Made by a program: the position numbers and the translations under genes. This document shows, piece after piece, positions 40,637 through 49,383 of a stretch of 64,000 bases of DNA; position 1 is the first letter of the stretch, and the number at the start of each line of letters is the position of its first letter. The stretch comes from Pontitalea aquivivens (GTDB taxonomy: Bacteria > Pseudomonadota > Alphaproteobacteria > Rhodobacterales > Rhodobacteraceae), in NCBI RefSeq assembly GCF_046507575.1, contig NZ_JBKFEY010000007.1:67619-131618 (forward strand), given 5' to 3'. Under the pieces are notes generated by a model. It ran no database searches, had not been told where the DNA came from, and was given only the letters and a program-made list of their open reading frames with translations.

Positions 40637-42007
40637 ATGGGCAAGGGATGGACGAAATCGGACTGGCGCGCAAAACCGCGGGTGCAGATGCCGGATTATC
40701 CCGACCCGGCGGTGCTGCGCGCGGTTGAGGCGACGTTATCCAAGATGCCGCCACTGGTCTTTGCGGGCGAGGCGCGGCGGCTGAAATCCGATCTGGCCAA
40801 GGTCGCCGAAGGCCGGGCCTTCCTGTTGCAGGGGGGCGATTGCGCGGAAAGCTTTTCCGAATTCTCGGCCGACAACATCCGCGACACCTTCAAGGTGATC
40901 CTGCAGATGGCGGTGGTGCTGACCTGGGGCGCCAAACTGCCGGTGGTCAAGGTGGGCCGCATGGCCGGCCAGTTCGCCAAGCCCCGATCCGCCCCCACCG
41001 AGGTGATCGACGGCGTCGAATACCCCAGCTATCGCGGCGATATCATCAACGGTTTCGAACCCACGATGGCCGCGCGCCAGCCCGATCCGTCGCGGATGCT
41101 GCAGGCCTATACCCAGGCCGCGGCCAGCCTGAACCTGCTGCGCGCCTTTTCCACCGGGGGCTATGCCGATATCCACCGCGTGCAAAGCTGGATCGCGGGT
41201 TTCACCGAAGAGGATGAGGCCGAACGCTACCGTGAAATCGCCAACCGCATTGCCGATGCGATGGATTTCATGACCGCGGCGGGCGTCACCTCGACCACGG
41301 CGCATTCGCTGGCGACGGTGGATTTCTACACCAGCCACGAGGCGCTGTTGCTGGAATATGAAGAGGCTTTGTGCCGGATCGATTCGACCAGCGGCCTGCC
41401 GGTGGCGGGGTCCGGGCACATGATCTGGATCGGCGACCGTACCCGCCAGCCCGATGGCGCGCATGTGGAATTCTGCCGCGGCGTGCAAAACCCGATCGGG
41501 CTCAAATGCGGGCCCTCGACCACGGCTGAGGATCTGAAGGTGCTGATGGCCAGGCTGAACCCGGAAAACGAGCCCGGCCGGCTGACGCTGATCGCGCGCT
41601 TCGGGGCGGGCAAGGTGGGCGACAACCTGCCGCGGCTGATCCGCACCGTGCAGCAGGAAGGTGCCAATGTCGTCTGGACCTGCGACCCGATGCACGGCAA
41701 CACGATCAAGGCAGCCTCGGGTTACAAGACGCGGCCCTTCGATTCGGTCCTGCGCGAGGTGCGCGAATTCTTTGCCATCCACAAGGCAGAAGGCACGATC
41801 CCGGGCGGCGTGCATTTCGAGATGACCGGCAAGGACGTGACCGAATGCACCGGCGGTGTGCGCGCCGTATCGGATGAGGATCTGTCGGATCGCTATCATA
41901 CCGCCTGCGACCCGCGGCTGAATGCCTCGCAATCGCTGGAACTGGCCTTCCTGGTGGCCGAGGAACTGCAGGACCGCCGGCAGATGCAAAAGGCTGCCGC
42001 GCTCTGA
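40637..42007 (+). CDS. 3-deoxy-7-phosphoheptulonate synthase, class II
   Basis: 456 residues. Condenses phosphoenolpyruvate and erythrose 4-phosphate, the first step of aromatic biosynthesis. Class II markers: FLLQGGDCAESF, PVVKVGRMAGQFAKPRS and VVWTCDPMHGNT. Length is normal for class II enzymes. The ATG at 40637 has GGAGGCGAAG before it; the much longer open frame upstream (from 38828) is antisense to two genes and is not coding. Terminated by a good hairpin at 42032. Confidence 0.95.
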   Translation: MGKGWTKSDWRAKPRVQMPDYPDPAVLRAVEATLSKMPPLVFAGEARRLKSDLAKVAEGRAFLLQGGDCAESFSEFSADNIRDTFKVILQMAVVLTWGAKLPVVKVGRMAGQFAKPRSAPTEVIDGVEYPSYRGDIINGFEPTMAARQPDPSRMLQAYTQAAASLNLLRAFSTGGYADIHRVQSWIAGFTEEDEAERYREIANRIADAMDFMTAAGVTSTTAHSLATVDFYTSHEALLLEYEEALCRIDSTSGLPVAGSGHMIWIGDRTRQPDGAHVEFCRGVQNPIGLKCGPSTTAEDLKVLMARLNPENEPGRLTLIARFGAGKVGDNLPRLIRTVQQEGANVVWTCDPMHGNTIKAASGYKTRPFDSVLREVREFFAIHKAEGTIPGGVHFEMTGKDVTECTGGVRAVSDEDLSDRYHTACDPRLNASQSLELAFLVAEELQDRRQMQKAAAL

Positions 42008-42031
42008 TCTCGGGTCAATGTCCGGCCAGGG

Positions 42032-42060
42032 AAAACCGCGCCATTGGCGCGGTTTTTTTG
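42032..42060 (+). terminator. rho-independent terminator of the DAHP synthase gene
   Basis: An 11-bp stem AAAACCGCGCC/GGCGCGGTTTT with loop ATT, followed by a T-run. It lies 25 bases after the stop codon. A textbook intrinsic terminator. Confidence 0.92.
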
Positions 42061-42088
42061 TTTTATGAAGGTGCCTTATGGGGTATTT

Positions 42089-42748
42089 TTAATCCTCTGC
42101 GCGAACCACGCGCAACAACGCGCGGCGCAGTTCGGGGGTCATGGCGGGATCTGGTATCTGCGGGGCGGGCGGTTCGGCAAGACCAGCGACCGGCGCGCAG
42201 GGCGCGCGATCCCGCGGGGCAGGCTCAAGCTGCGGGATTTCGCTTGACAGGGGCGTCATCTCGGCCCCGCTTATCGCAAAACGGCGCGGGCGGCGACCGA
42301 TCTCGCCCTCGGCCACAAGACACCCCAGCGCGCGGGTGATATCGCCCAGATCGGATTTCAGCGGCAACAGCAGCAGCCGTGCCGCCAGCGGCGGCTTGCC
42401 GATGCCGGTTTCCGCGGCCAGCGAAAGTTCGGCCACCGCCGGGCCCTGGAAGACGGTTTCCAGCGCATCGGCCAGCCTTTGGCGCCCCGCGGGCACGAAC
42501 AGCGCGCCCAATGGCATGCCGCGCACCTCCATCCCCATCAGGTCGGTCAGATGCGTCCCCGCCAGCCGGAACCGCGCCACCCCCGGCGCGACGCGTTCCA
42601 GGATGAAGGCATATTCCAGCGACCGTTCAATTCCGCGCGGGTTCACATCCGTCCGCGCGGGCACCAGCCGCCCGCGGCGCAGCGCCTCCCAATAGGCGCG
42701 CAGTTCCGCGACCGCGCGCCGTGCCGTGCCAGACCCTTGCCGCGTCAT
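42089..42748 (-). CDS. PAS-domain protein of the PAS_5 (DUF1488-neighbouring) type
   Basis: 219 residues. Residues 10-150 fit the PAS_5 family common in alphaproteobacteria (YWEALRRGRLVPARTDVNPRGIERSLEYAFILERV...FRLAGTHLTDLMGMEVRGMPL). The C-terminal 70 residues are Pro/Glu-rich and low in complexity. Single-domain PAS_5 proteins have no known output; some regulate via partner proteins. The start is uncertain: the ATG at 42748 has GGAAGG 8 bases before; another ATG at 42787 adds 13 residues. Confidence 0.8.
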   Translation of the reverse strand: MTRQGSGTARRAVAELRAYWEALRRGRLVPARTDVNPRGIERSLEYAFILERVAPGVARFRLAGTHLTDLMGMEVRGMPLGALFVPAGRQRLADALETVFQGPAVAELSLAAETGIGKPPLAARLLLLPLKSDLGDITRALGCLVAEGEIGRRPRRFAISGAEMTPLSSEIPQLEPAPRDRAPCAPVAGLAEPPAPQIPDPAMTPELRRALLRVVRAED

Positions 42749-42885
42749 GGAGACCACCTTCCCCGAGGGATCATCCCGCCCAAACATGTTCTACCTGTTC
42801 CTTTTGACCGGCGCGCGCGGCCCCTGCGGATTATTGCCACGGGCCATCGAACCCGCGATCCCCCGGGCGATGACCGCGCTGGCGG

Positions 42886-42913
42886 TTGACCCCGGGGGGG
42901 AAATGCTTACTGA
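42886..42913 (+). promoter_or_regulatory. possible promoter of the yicC-gmk operon
   Basis: TTGACC (42886-42891) with TACTGA (42908-42913) at 16 bases spacing, in an AT-rich stretch (with ATTAAT) before yicC. The -10 match is weak; the region is right for a promoter because no gene lies between the divergent PAS gene and yicC. Confidence 0.35.
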
Positions 42914-42960
42914 AGTATTAATACGCCATTTTTCCGCTGCAGGGAGAATTAAAGTCTTAA

Positions 42961-43911
42961 ATGGTTAAGTATCCCGAAGCGTCCCGTATCGAAGCGTCCC
43001 ATACCCAAGCCCCGCTGGCCACCGTGTCGATGACCGGCTTTGCCGCGTGTAACGGGTCGGGGGCAGGGCAGGACTGGGCCTGGGAAATCCGGTCGGTCAA
43101 TGGCAAGGGGCTGGATCTGCGCCTGCGGCTGCCCGACGGGATCGAGGGGCTGGAACCCGCGGTCCGCGCGGCGGTGGCGCGGGTGGCGGCACGGGGCAAT
43201 GTCACGCTGGGGCTGAAGCTGACCCGGGCCGAGGGGGCCGAGGCGCTGCGGATCAGCCCGGCGGGGCTGGCGGGCGCGCTGGCGGCGTTGGCGCAGGTCG
43301 AGGCCGCGGCGCGGGGGCAGGGGCTGGTGGTCCACCCCGCCAGTGCCGCGGACATTCTGGCGCTGCGCGGGGTGACCGAACAGGGCGGCACGGATCCGGG
43401 CGATACCGGCCCGCTGCTGGCGGCGCTTCTGGCCGGTCTGGACCTGCTGCTGGCCGATTTTGCCGCGATGCGCGCCGCCGAGGGACGCCAGATCGGCGCG
43501 GTGATCGCGGCCCAGATCGACCGCATCGCCGCCCTGACCGAAACGGCCGCCGAGGCCGCCGAGGCCCGCCGCCCCGAGCTGGCCGCCCAGCTGCAGGCGA
43601 ACCTTGCCCGCGTGCTGGACGGTGCGCCGGGCGCCGATCCGGCGCGCGTGGCGCAGGAACTGGCGCTTCTGGCGGTCAAGGCCGATGTGGCCGAGGAACT
43701 GGACCGGCTGCGCGCCCATGTCACCGCCGCCCGCGCCCTGTTGCGCGATGCCGCGCCCGTGGGCCGCAAGCTCGACTTTCTGACCCAGGAATTCGTGCGC
43801 GAGGCGAATACGCTGTGTTCCAAATCGGGTTCCGCGCGGCTGACCGCGATCGGGCTTGACCTTAAACATGTGATCGACCAGATGCGCGAGCAGATCCAGA
43901 ACGTGGAGTAA
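42961..43911 (+). CDS. YicC-family endoribonuclease
   Basis: 316 residues. YicC N-terminal domain (from SMTGFAACNGSG, residues 23 on) and C-terminal DUF1732 with LDFLTQEFVREANTLCSKSGSARLTAIGLDLKHVIDQMREQIQNVE, the invariant family ending. YicC proteins are hexameric, manganese-dependent RNases that affect small RNA decay. The ATG at 42961 adds 22 residues before the usual start; a GTG at 43024 next to the conserved SMTGFA is an alternative but has no Shine-Dalgarno sequence. Followed 4 bases later by gmk, the conserved yicC-gmk pairing. Confidence 0.9.
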   Translation: MVKYPEASRIEASHTQAPLATVSMTGFAACNGSGAGQDWAWEIRSVNGKGLDLRLRLPDGIEGLEPAVRAAVARVAARGNVTLGLKLTRAEGAEALRISPAGLAGALAALAQVEAAARGQGLVVHPASAADILALRGVTEQGGTDPGDTGPLLAALLAGLDLLLADFAAMRAAEGRQIGAVIAAQIDRIAALTETAAEAAEARRPELAAQLQANLARVLDGAPGADPARVAQELALLAVKADVAEELDRLRAHVTAARALLRDAAPVGRKLDFLTQEFVREANTLCSKSGSARLTAIGLDLKHVIDQMREQIQNVE

Positions 43912-43915
43912 GCCG

Positions 43916-44551
43916 ATGAATCGCCGGGGCCTTCTGATCATCCTGTCCTCGCCTTCGGGCGCGGGCAAATCGACGCTGGCCAAGCGCCTGATGGTCTGGG
44001 ACCCGTCGCTGAAATTCTCGGTCTCGGCCACGACGCGGGCGCCGCGCGCGGGGGAACAGGACGGACGCGAATATTACTTCCGCAGCCGCGCCGATTTCGA
44101 AGCGATGGTCGAAGCCGGCGAGATGCTGGAACATGCCGAGGTCTTCGGCAATTTCTACGGCACGCCAAAGGCCCCGGTCGAGGCCGCGATGGCCGCGGGG
44201 CGCGATACGCTGTTCGACATCGACTGGCAGGGCGGCCAGCAGATCCGCAACTCGTCGCTGGGCAAGGATGTGGTGTCGGTCTTCATCCTGCCGCCCTCGA
44301 TCGCGGAACTGGAAAGCCGCCTGCGGACCCGCGCGCAGGACAGCGCCGAGGTGATCGCGGGCCGGATGGCCAGGTCGCAGGCGGAAATCAGCCATTGGGC
44401 GGAATATGACTATGTCCTGGTCAACCGCGATCTGGATACCGCCGAGGCCCAGTTGAGAACTATCCTGATGGCTGAACGGATGCGCCGCGACCGCCAGCCG
44501 GGGCTGAACGATTTCGTGCGCGGCCTGAACAAGGAGTTTGAGGCACGATGA
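43916..44551 (+). CDS. gmk: guanylate kinase
   Basis: 211 residues. P-loop SSPSGAGKST at residues 11-20, GMP-binding region RAPRAGEQDGREYYF, lid and C-terminal features typical. Phosphorylates GMP to GDP. Coupled to the carbonic anhydrase-like gene by an ATGA overlap. GuaA for GMP synthesis lies 10 kb away. Confidence 0.96.
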   Translation: MNRRGLLIILSSPSGAGKSTLAKRLMVWDPSLKFSVSATTRAPRAGEQDGREYYFRSRADFEAMVEAGEMLEHAEVFGNFYGTPKAPVEAAMAAGRDTLFDIDWQGGQQIRNSSLGKDVVSVFILPPSIAELESRLRTRAQDSAEVIAGRMARSQAEISHWAEYDYVLVNRDLDTAEAQLRTILMAERMRRDRQPGLNDFVRGLNKEFEAR

Positions 44552-45069
44552 TCTATGAACTGGACGGTGTGGCCCCGGTGCTGGGGCAGGGCGTCTGGGT
44601 CGCCCCCGATGCCAACCTGATCGGCAAGGTGGTGCTGGAGGATGAGGCCTCGGTCTGGTTCGGCGCCACCCTGCGCGGCGACAATGAGGAAATCCGCGTG
44701 GGCCGCGGCGCGAACATTCAGGAAAACGTCGTCTGCCACACCGACATGGGCTATCCGCTGGTGATCGGTGCGCATTGCACGATCGGGCACAAGGCGATGC
44801 TGCATGGCTGCATCATTGGCGAAGGGTCGCTGATCGGGATGGGGGCGACGGTGCTGAACGGCGCGAAGATCGGCCGGGGCTGCCTGATCGGCGCGGGCGC
44901 GCTGATCACCGAGGGCAAGGAAATCCCCGATTTCAGCCTGGTGATGGGGGCGCCCGGCAAGGTGGTACGGCAGCTGGACGAGGCGGCGGTGGCCCGGCTT
45001 CTGGCCTCGGCGCAGCATTACCGCGACAATGCGGCGCGCTATCGTGCGGGGCTGCGCGCCATCGGATAA
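44548..45069 (+). CDS. gamma-carbonic anhydrase-family protein (YrdA-like)
   Basis: 173 residues, left-handed beta-helix of hexapeptide repeats (VTLE-, IGA-, IGMGATVLNGAKIG). Zinc-binding histidines can be seen at VVCHTDMG, GAHCTIGHKAML and related positions. Family members are carbonic anhydrases or inactive relatives with acyltransferase-like fold. It follows gmk with an ATGA overlap, so it is part of the yicC-gmk transcript. Substrate not proven. Confidence 0.9.
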   Translation: MIYELDGVAPVLGQGVWVAPDANLIGKVVLEDEASVWFGATLRGDNEEIRVGRGANIQENVVCHTDMGYPLVIGAHCTIGHKAMLHGCIIGEGSLIGMGATVLNGAKIGRGCLIGAGALITEGKEIPDFSLVMGAPGKVVRQLDEAAVARLLASAQHYRDNAARYRAGLRAIG

Positions 45070-45123
45070 GATCCGCCCGGCAAGGCCCTGTGACCCGCAG
45101 GGCAGATCAGGAAAGGCCAAAGC

Positions 45124-45291
45124 ATGATCGATCCACAACATCCCCTGCTGCGCCCGCTGCCGATGCGGCTTTTGGTGGTAGCGGTGCCGCTGGCGGGCGC
45201 GGCCTATGCCTTTGCCACCGGCTGGGTCTTTCCCGGCGCGGGGCTGACGCTGCTGTCGGGCTGGGTGTTCCGGCGGCTGTTTCTGCCCTGA
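45124..45291 (+). CDS. 55-residue hydrophobic membrane protein
   Basis: MIDPQHPLLRPLPMRLLVVA, then a hydrophobic stretch and a GWVF...GWVFRRLF pair: two short membrane helices (about residues 13-30 and 32-50). The ATG has TCAGGAAAGG 9 bases upstream, and the gene lies 55 bases after the carbonic anhydrase-like gene on the same strand. The base composition matches neighbours. Conserved coding pattern rather than homology is the evidence, so confidence is moderate. Function unknown. Confidence 0.65.
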   Translation: MIDPQHPLLRPLPMRLLVVAVPLAGAAYAFATGWVFPGAGLTLLSGWVFRRLFLP

Positions 45292-45298
45292 TCAGGGG

Positions 45299-45688
45299 TC
45301 AGACCAGCGGCAGTTCGATCAGCGCGAAATCGATCCGCGGACATTGCGCGGCGATTTCGCGGCGCACAAGGTCGGCATTGGGCAAGGGCCGCGTCACCGC
45401 ACGCAGCGCGCCACGATAGCCCAGACGGTCCAGTTCCACCGCCAGATCCAGGATGTCGAAACGATCCCCGATCAGCGGCGCCACCACAATATCGGGTTGA
45501 AGCCGCGCCAGAAGGGCGCCGTCAAGATCGGGGAACTTGATGATCGTCGCCACCGCGCCCGACACGCCCTGCATCGCAAGGGGCGGCACCTGGCTGGTTT
45601 CGACCACCAGGATGCACCGGCGGTCGTGCGAGAGGTTTTCATCCCGTTGGGCTGACGTTACGGCATGTAATTCTGGACGCCGGGTCAT
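45299..45688 (-). CDS. uncharacterised, degenerate receiver-like protein
   Basis: 129 residues. The pattern CILVVETS, then PDIVVAPLIGDRFDILDLA and GYRGALRAVTRPLPN resembles the alternating beta/alpha order of a response-regulator receiver, but the phosphorylated Asp at the end of strand 3 is replaced (VVAPL) and the acidic pocket is missing. If it is a receiver fold it is a pseudo-receiver. Transcribed divergently from a PhoR-like kinase, 156 bases away, which may hint at a signalling link. No family recognised with certainty. Confidence 0.65.
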   Translation of the reverse strand: MTRRPELHAVTSAQRDENLSHDRRCILVVETSQVPPLAMQGVSGAVATIIKFPDLDGALLARLQPDIVVAPLIGDRFDILDLAVELDRLGYRGALRAVTRPLPNADLVRREIAAQCPRIDFALIELPLV

Positions 45689-45844
45689 GCACCACCTTGA
45701 ACAGACTGGACTGATACGGGACTTCTCTTGAAAACTGAATGCGTTACACCGTTTACACGTTTTAGTTTAACGATAGCGCCCAGCCGGCTCAAGGGCGAAT
45801 CTGACGGGGACGATGGAAAGGGCCGGGTGGCCGGAACAGGGGGA

Positions 45845-46906
45845 ATGATGGTGCACGAAGCGGTGACGGCGGTGTTGCATGAGATGCCGATGGCGGTGCT
45901 TCTGGTCGATGCCGGGGAACGGATCGCGCAGGCCAATGCCGCGGCCCAGGCGGCCTTTGGCGCGGGGCTGGCGGGGCGTGCCCTTGTCACGGTGCTGCGT
46001 CAGCCCGCGCTGGGGCGCGCGCTGGAGGCCGCCTTGCGCGAAGGCCGGCGCGACCGGGTCCGCGTCGTGACCGGCCACGCGCCCGAAACCGTGCTGCTGG
46101 TCAGCGTGGCGCCCGCGCCCGAAACCGTGCTGCCCGGCGGCGCGATCCTGGCCTTTGACGACATCACCGCGCTGGAAGAGGCCGAGGCGATGCGGCGCGA
46201 CTTCGTGGCCAATGTCAGCCATGAATTGCGCACGCCGCTGACCGCGCTGATGGGTTTTGTGGAAACCTTGCGGGGCGCGGCCAGGGATGATCCGGCGGCG
46301 CGCGACCGCTTTCTGGCGATCATGGAACGCGAGGCCGGGCGGATGAACCGGCTGGTGGGGGATCTTCTGTCGCTGAGCCGGGTCGAGGCCGAAGAACGCC
46401 GCCGCCCGACCGCGCCGGTGGATATCGCGGGCGTGCTGCGCAACGTGATCCAAACCCTGCGTCCGCGCGCCGAGGCCGAGGGCGTGGCGCTGATCGCCGA
46501 GGCGCTGGACACCACCGCGCCCATGCTGCCGGGCCTCACACTGCCGGGCGATGCCGATCAACTGACCCAGCTGTTCGTAAACCTGGTCGAGAATGCGGTG
46601 AAATACGGCGGCAGTGGCGGCGAGGTGCGCATTGAAATCGAGGCGCTGCCGCACGAACCGGTTCTGCGCGGCCCGGCGCTGAAGATCGTGGTGATCGACC
46701 GCGGGGAAGGGATCGAGGCGTTGCACCTGCCGCGCCTGACCGAGCGGTTCTATCGGGTGGACACGCACCGGTCGCGCGCGCAGGGCGGCACCGGGCTGGG
46801 GCTGGCCATCGTCAAGCATATCGTGGCGCGCCACCGCGGCCGGCTGAAGATCGACAGTGAAAAGGGCAAGGGCAGCCGGTTCAGCGTGATCCTGCCGCTG
46901 TCCTGA
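45845..46906 (+). CDS. PhoR-like sensor histidine kinase
   Basis: 353 residues with no membrane helix. A PAS-like N-terminal domain (about residues 5-105) leads to a HisKA dimerisation domain with phosphorylated His126 in VSHELRTPLTAL, and an ATPase domain with N-box NLVENAVKYGG, DRGEGI and GGTGLGLAIVK. The sequence resembles PhoR of the phosphate regulon, but no phoB, phoU or pst genes adjoin it, so the partner is elsewhere. The start is the first of two adjacent ATGs at 45845; an upstream ATG at 45728 adds an atypical leader. A terminator follows directly. Confidence 0.85.
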   Translation: MMVHEAVTAVLHEMPMAVLLVDAGERIAQANAAAQAAFGAGLAGRALVTVLRQPALGRALEAALREGRRDRVRVVTGHAPETVLLVSVAPAPETVLPGGAILAFDDITALEEAEAMRRDFVANVSHELRTPLTALMGFVETLRGAARDDPAARDRFLAIMEREAGRMNRLVGDLLSLSRVEAEERRRPTAPVDIAGVLRNVIQTLRPRAEAEGVALIAEALDTTAPMLPGLTLPGDADQLTQLFVNLVENAVKYGGSGGEVRIEIEALPHEPVLRGPALKIVVIDRGEGIEALHLPRLTERFYRVDTHRSRAQGGTGLGLAIVKHIVARHRGRLKIDSEKGKGSRFSVILPLS

Positions 46907-46919
46907 ACAGAGCGGGAAA

Positions 46920-46992
46920 AGGGGGGCTGTCTGCCCCCCTCTTGGCGCTTTGCGCCAATTCACCCCCCGAGGATATTTGCGCAAAGCCGAAA
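46920..46992. terminator. double hairpin plus 3'-end repeat after the kinase gene
   Basis: AGGGGGGC/GCCCCCCT (46920-46940) is followed by TTGGCGC/GCGCCAA (46942-46958), then the repeat element CCCCCGAGGATATTTGCG-CAAAGCCGAAAG (46963-46992). The CGCCAATTCACCCC junction is shared with the element after aroB (31690). It likely ends the kinase transcript. Confidence 0.7.
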
Positions 46993-47127
46993 GCAAGGCC
47001 CGGAATTCGGGGATGGCGCCGGGGATGGACTTTGCCCCGCGCGGGGCGGCACAACGGGGGGATCAGACCGGCGAGTCGGAAGCCGGGGGCATAGCAGGAC
47101 CGGGCAATGCGCCCGACAGGAGGGATC

Positions 47128-48753
47128 ATGACGGTTCACGCCACAAGGCCCATCGCGGGGCAGCAGCCCGGCACCTCGGGGTTGCGCAAGAAGACGGCCG
47201 TGTTCATGCAGCCGGGGTATCTGGAGAATTTCGTGCAATCCATCTTTGACGCGATCGGGGGGGCTGCGGGCAAGACCTTTGTTCTGGGCGGTGATGGGCG
47301 GGCGTTTGGCGACCGGGCGGCGCAGGTGATCGTGAAGATGGCGGCGGCCAATGGCGCGGCGCGGGTGATCGTGGGGCAGGGCGCGTGGCTGTCGACCCCG
47401 GCGGCCTCGCATCTGATCCGCCAGCGCGGGGCCGATGGCGGGATCATCCTGTCGGCCAGCCACAATCCCGGCGGGATCGAGGGGGATTTCGGGGTGAAGT
47501 TCAACATTGCCAATGGTGGCCCCGCCCCCGAGGCGGTGACGGCGGCGATCTTTGCGCACAGCCAGGTGATCCGCGAATACCGCCTTCTGGACGCGCCCGA
47601 CGTGAACCTGTCGGTGCCGGGCGAAAGCCATCTGGGGGCGATGACGGTCGAGGTGACGGACCCCGTTCTGGCCTATGCCGATCTGATGGAAAGCCTTTTC
47701 GACTTCAAGGCGTTGCGCGGGCTTTTTCACGCAGGGTTCACGATGCGCATGGACAGCATGTGCGCCATCACCGGGCCCTATGCGGTGGAGATTTTCGAAA
47801 ACCGGCTGGGCGCGGCGAAAGGCACGGTGGTGCATGAAACCCCCCTGCCGGATTTCGGCGGGATGCATCCCGATCCGAACCCGACCTGGGCGCATGAGCT
47901 GATGGATGAGATGATGGGGCCAGAGGCCCCCGATTTCGGCGCGGCCTCGGACGGGGACGGGGATCGCAACATGATCCTGGGGCCGGGCTGTTATGTCAGC
48001 CCGTCGGATTCGCTGGCGGTTCTGGCGGCCAATGCGCATCTGGTGCCGGCCCATATGGGCGGGCTGAAGGGGGTGGCGCGATCCATGCCGACATCGGCGG
48101 CGGTGGACCGGGTGGCTGCCGCGCTGGGGATCGAATGCCATGAGACGCCCACCGGATGGAAGTTCTTTGGCAATCTGATGGATGCGGGCCGGGTATCGCT
48201 GTGTGGCGAGGAATCCTTTGGCACGGGTGCGGATCATGTGCGTGAGAAGGACGGGCTTTGGGCGGTGTTGATGTGGCTGAACATCATTGCCGCGCGCGGC
48301 CAGGGCGTGGCCGAGATTCTGGCCGATCACTGGGCGCGGTTCGGGCGCAACTATTATTCGCGCCACGATTATGAGGCCCTGCCGCTGGATGTGGCGCAGG
48401 CGATGATGACCGGTCTGCGCGACCGCCTGGCCGATCTGCCGGGCCAGTGGACCGAGGGGCTGCAGGTGACGGCGGCGGATGATTTTTCCTATACGGATCC
48501 GGTGGATGGATCGGTTTCGCCGGGGCAGGGGGTGCGGATTTTTCTGGACGGGGGCAGCCGCATCGTGCTGCGCCTGTCGGGCACCGGAACCGAGGGCGCG
48601 ACGCTGCGGGTCTATCTGGAACGCTATGTGCCCGGCCCCGCGGGGCTGCATGAGGATCCGCAGGCGGCGCTGGCCCCGGTCATCCGCGCGGCAGAGGCGC
48701 TGGCCGGTATCCGTGCCCGCAGCGGACGTCCGGGGCCGGATGTGATCACCTGA
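47128..48753 (+). CDS. pgm: phosphoglucomutase (alpha-D-glucose phosphate-specific)
   Basis: 541 residues. Phosphoserine loop ILSASHNPGG (Ser111), metal-binding DGDGDRN and the substrate-specificity loop CGEESFGTGADHVREKDG identify the Pgm branch that interconverts glucose 1- and 6-phosphate. The ATG at 47128 has GACAGGAGGGATC before it. Monocistronic, with gaps of 220 bases before and 102 after. Glycogen or sucrose genes are not adjacent. Confidence 0.95.
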   Translation: MTVHATRPIAGQQPGTSGLRKKTAVFMQPGYLENFVQSIFDAIGGAAGKTFVLGGDGRAFGDRAAQVIVKMAAANGAARVIVGQGAWLSTPAASHLIRQRGADGGIILSASHNPGGIEGDFGVKFNIANGGPAPEAVTAAIFAHSQVIREYRLLDAPDVNLSVPGESHLGAMTVEVTDPVLAYADLMESLFDFKALRGLFHAGFTMRMDSMCAITGPYAVEIFENRLGAAKGTVVHETPLPDFGGMHPDPNPTWAHELMDEMMGPEAPDFGAASDGDGDRNMILGPGCYVSPSDSLAVLAANAHLVPAHMGGLKGVARSMPTSAAVDRVAAALGIECHETPTGWKFFGNLMDAGRVSLCGEESFGTGADHVREKDGLWAVLMWLNIIAARGQGVAEILADHWARFGRNYYSRHDYEALPLDVAQAMMTGLRDRLADLPGQWTEGLQVTAADDFSYTDPVDGSVSPGQGVRIFLDGGSRIVLRLSGTGTEGATLRVYLERYVPGPAGLHEDPQAALAPVIRAAEALAGIRARSGRPGPDVIT

Positions 48754-48761
48754 CCCGTGTG

Positions 48762-48775
48762 TTGACGGCGGTCAA
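48762..48775. promoter_or_regulatory. TTGAC-GGCG-GTCAA palindrome upstream of hsp20
   Basis: A 5-bp inverted repeat 81 bases before the hsp20 start. It could be a regulator site or overlap a -35 element. No clear RpoH-type promoter was found. Confidence 0.4.
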
Positions 48776-48855
48776 CGCACGGCGGGCCGGTTTGCGCTAG
48801 AAAGACCGTGGCCCGCCGGGTCGGTGGCGGGCGTTCACCGTCACAGAGAGGGATC

Positions 48856-49383
48856 ATGTCAAAAAAATCCGAGGTCGCGGTCACGAAAGACGCCTCCGCG
48901 CCGGCGCAGCACACGCATTGGGACCCGTTCGCAGCCATGCGGCAGCAGTTCGACCGCATGATGCAGGATTTCGACTGGTCCGATTTCCGCTTTCCGCATC
49001 GGTCCGCTGCGGGCGAGGCGCCGCGCGGGTTGTTTGCCGGGGCCGCGCGACCGATGCCTGCGGTCGATCTGGTCGAGCGCGACGGCGCCTATGAGCTGCA
49101 GGCCGAATTGCCCGGCATGTCGCGCGAAAATATCGAGGTGAAACTGTCCGACGGGATGATGACGATCCGCGGCGAGAAAACCGCCGAGACGGTCAAGGAC
49201 GACGAAAACATTCATCTGCGCGAACGCAGCTATGGCGTGTTCCAGCGGTCATTCCGTCTGCCTGCCGGGGTCGATGCCGACAAGGTCAGCGCCAGTTTCG
49301 ACAGGGGGGTGCTGACGGTGATCCTGCCGAAAACCGTCGAATCGCGTCAGAAGGCGCGCAAGGTGGACATTGCAGGCAGCTAG
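48856..49383 (+). CDS. Hsp20/alpha-crystallin small heat-shock protein
   Basis: 175 residues. A Lys/Ala-rich N-terminus leads to the ACD domain (about residues 60-165) with AELPGMSRENIEVKLSDGMM and GVLTVILPK. These chaperones hold unfolding proteins under heat or oxidative stress. The ATG at 48856 has AGAGAGGG upstream. Its TAG stop overlaps the convergent phosphoribosyltransferase stop by four bases. Confidence 0.93.
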   Translation: MSKKSEVAVTKDASAPAQHTHWDPFAAMRQQFDRMMQDFDWSDFRFPHRSAAGEAPRGLFAGAARPMPAVDLVERDGAYELQAELPGMSRENIEVKLSDGMMTIRGEKTAETVKDDENIHLRERSYGVFQRSFRLPAGVDADKVSASFDRGVLTVILPKTVESRQKARKVDIAGS

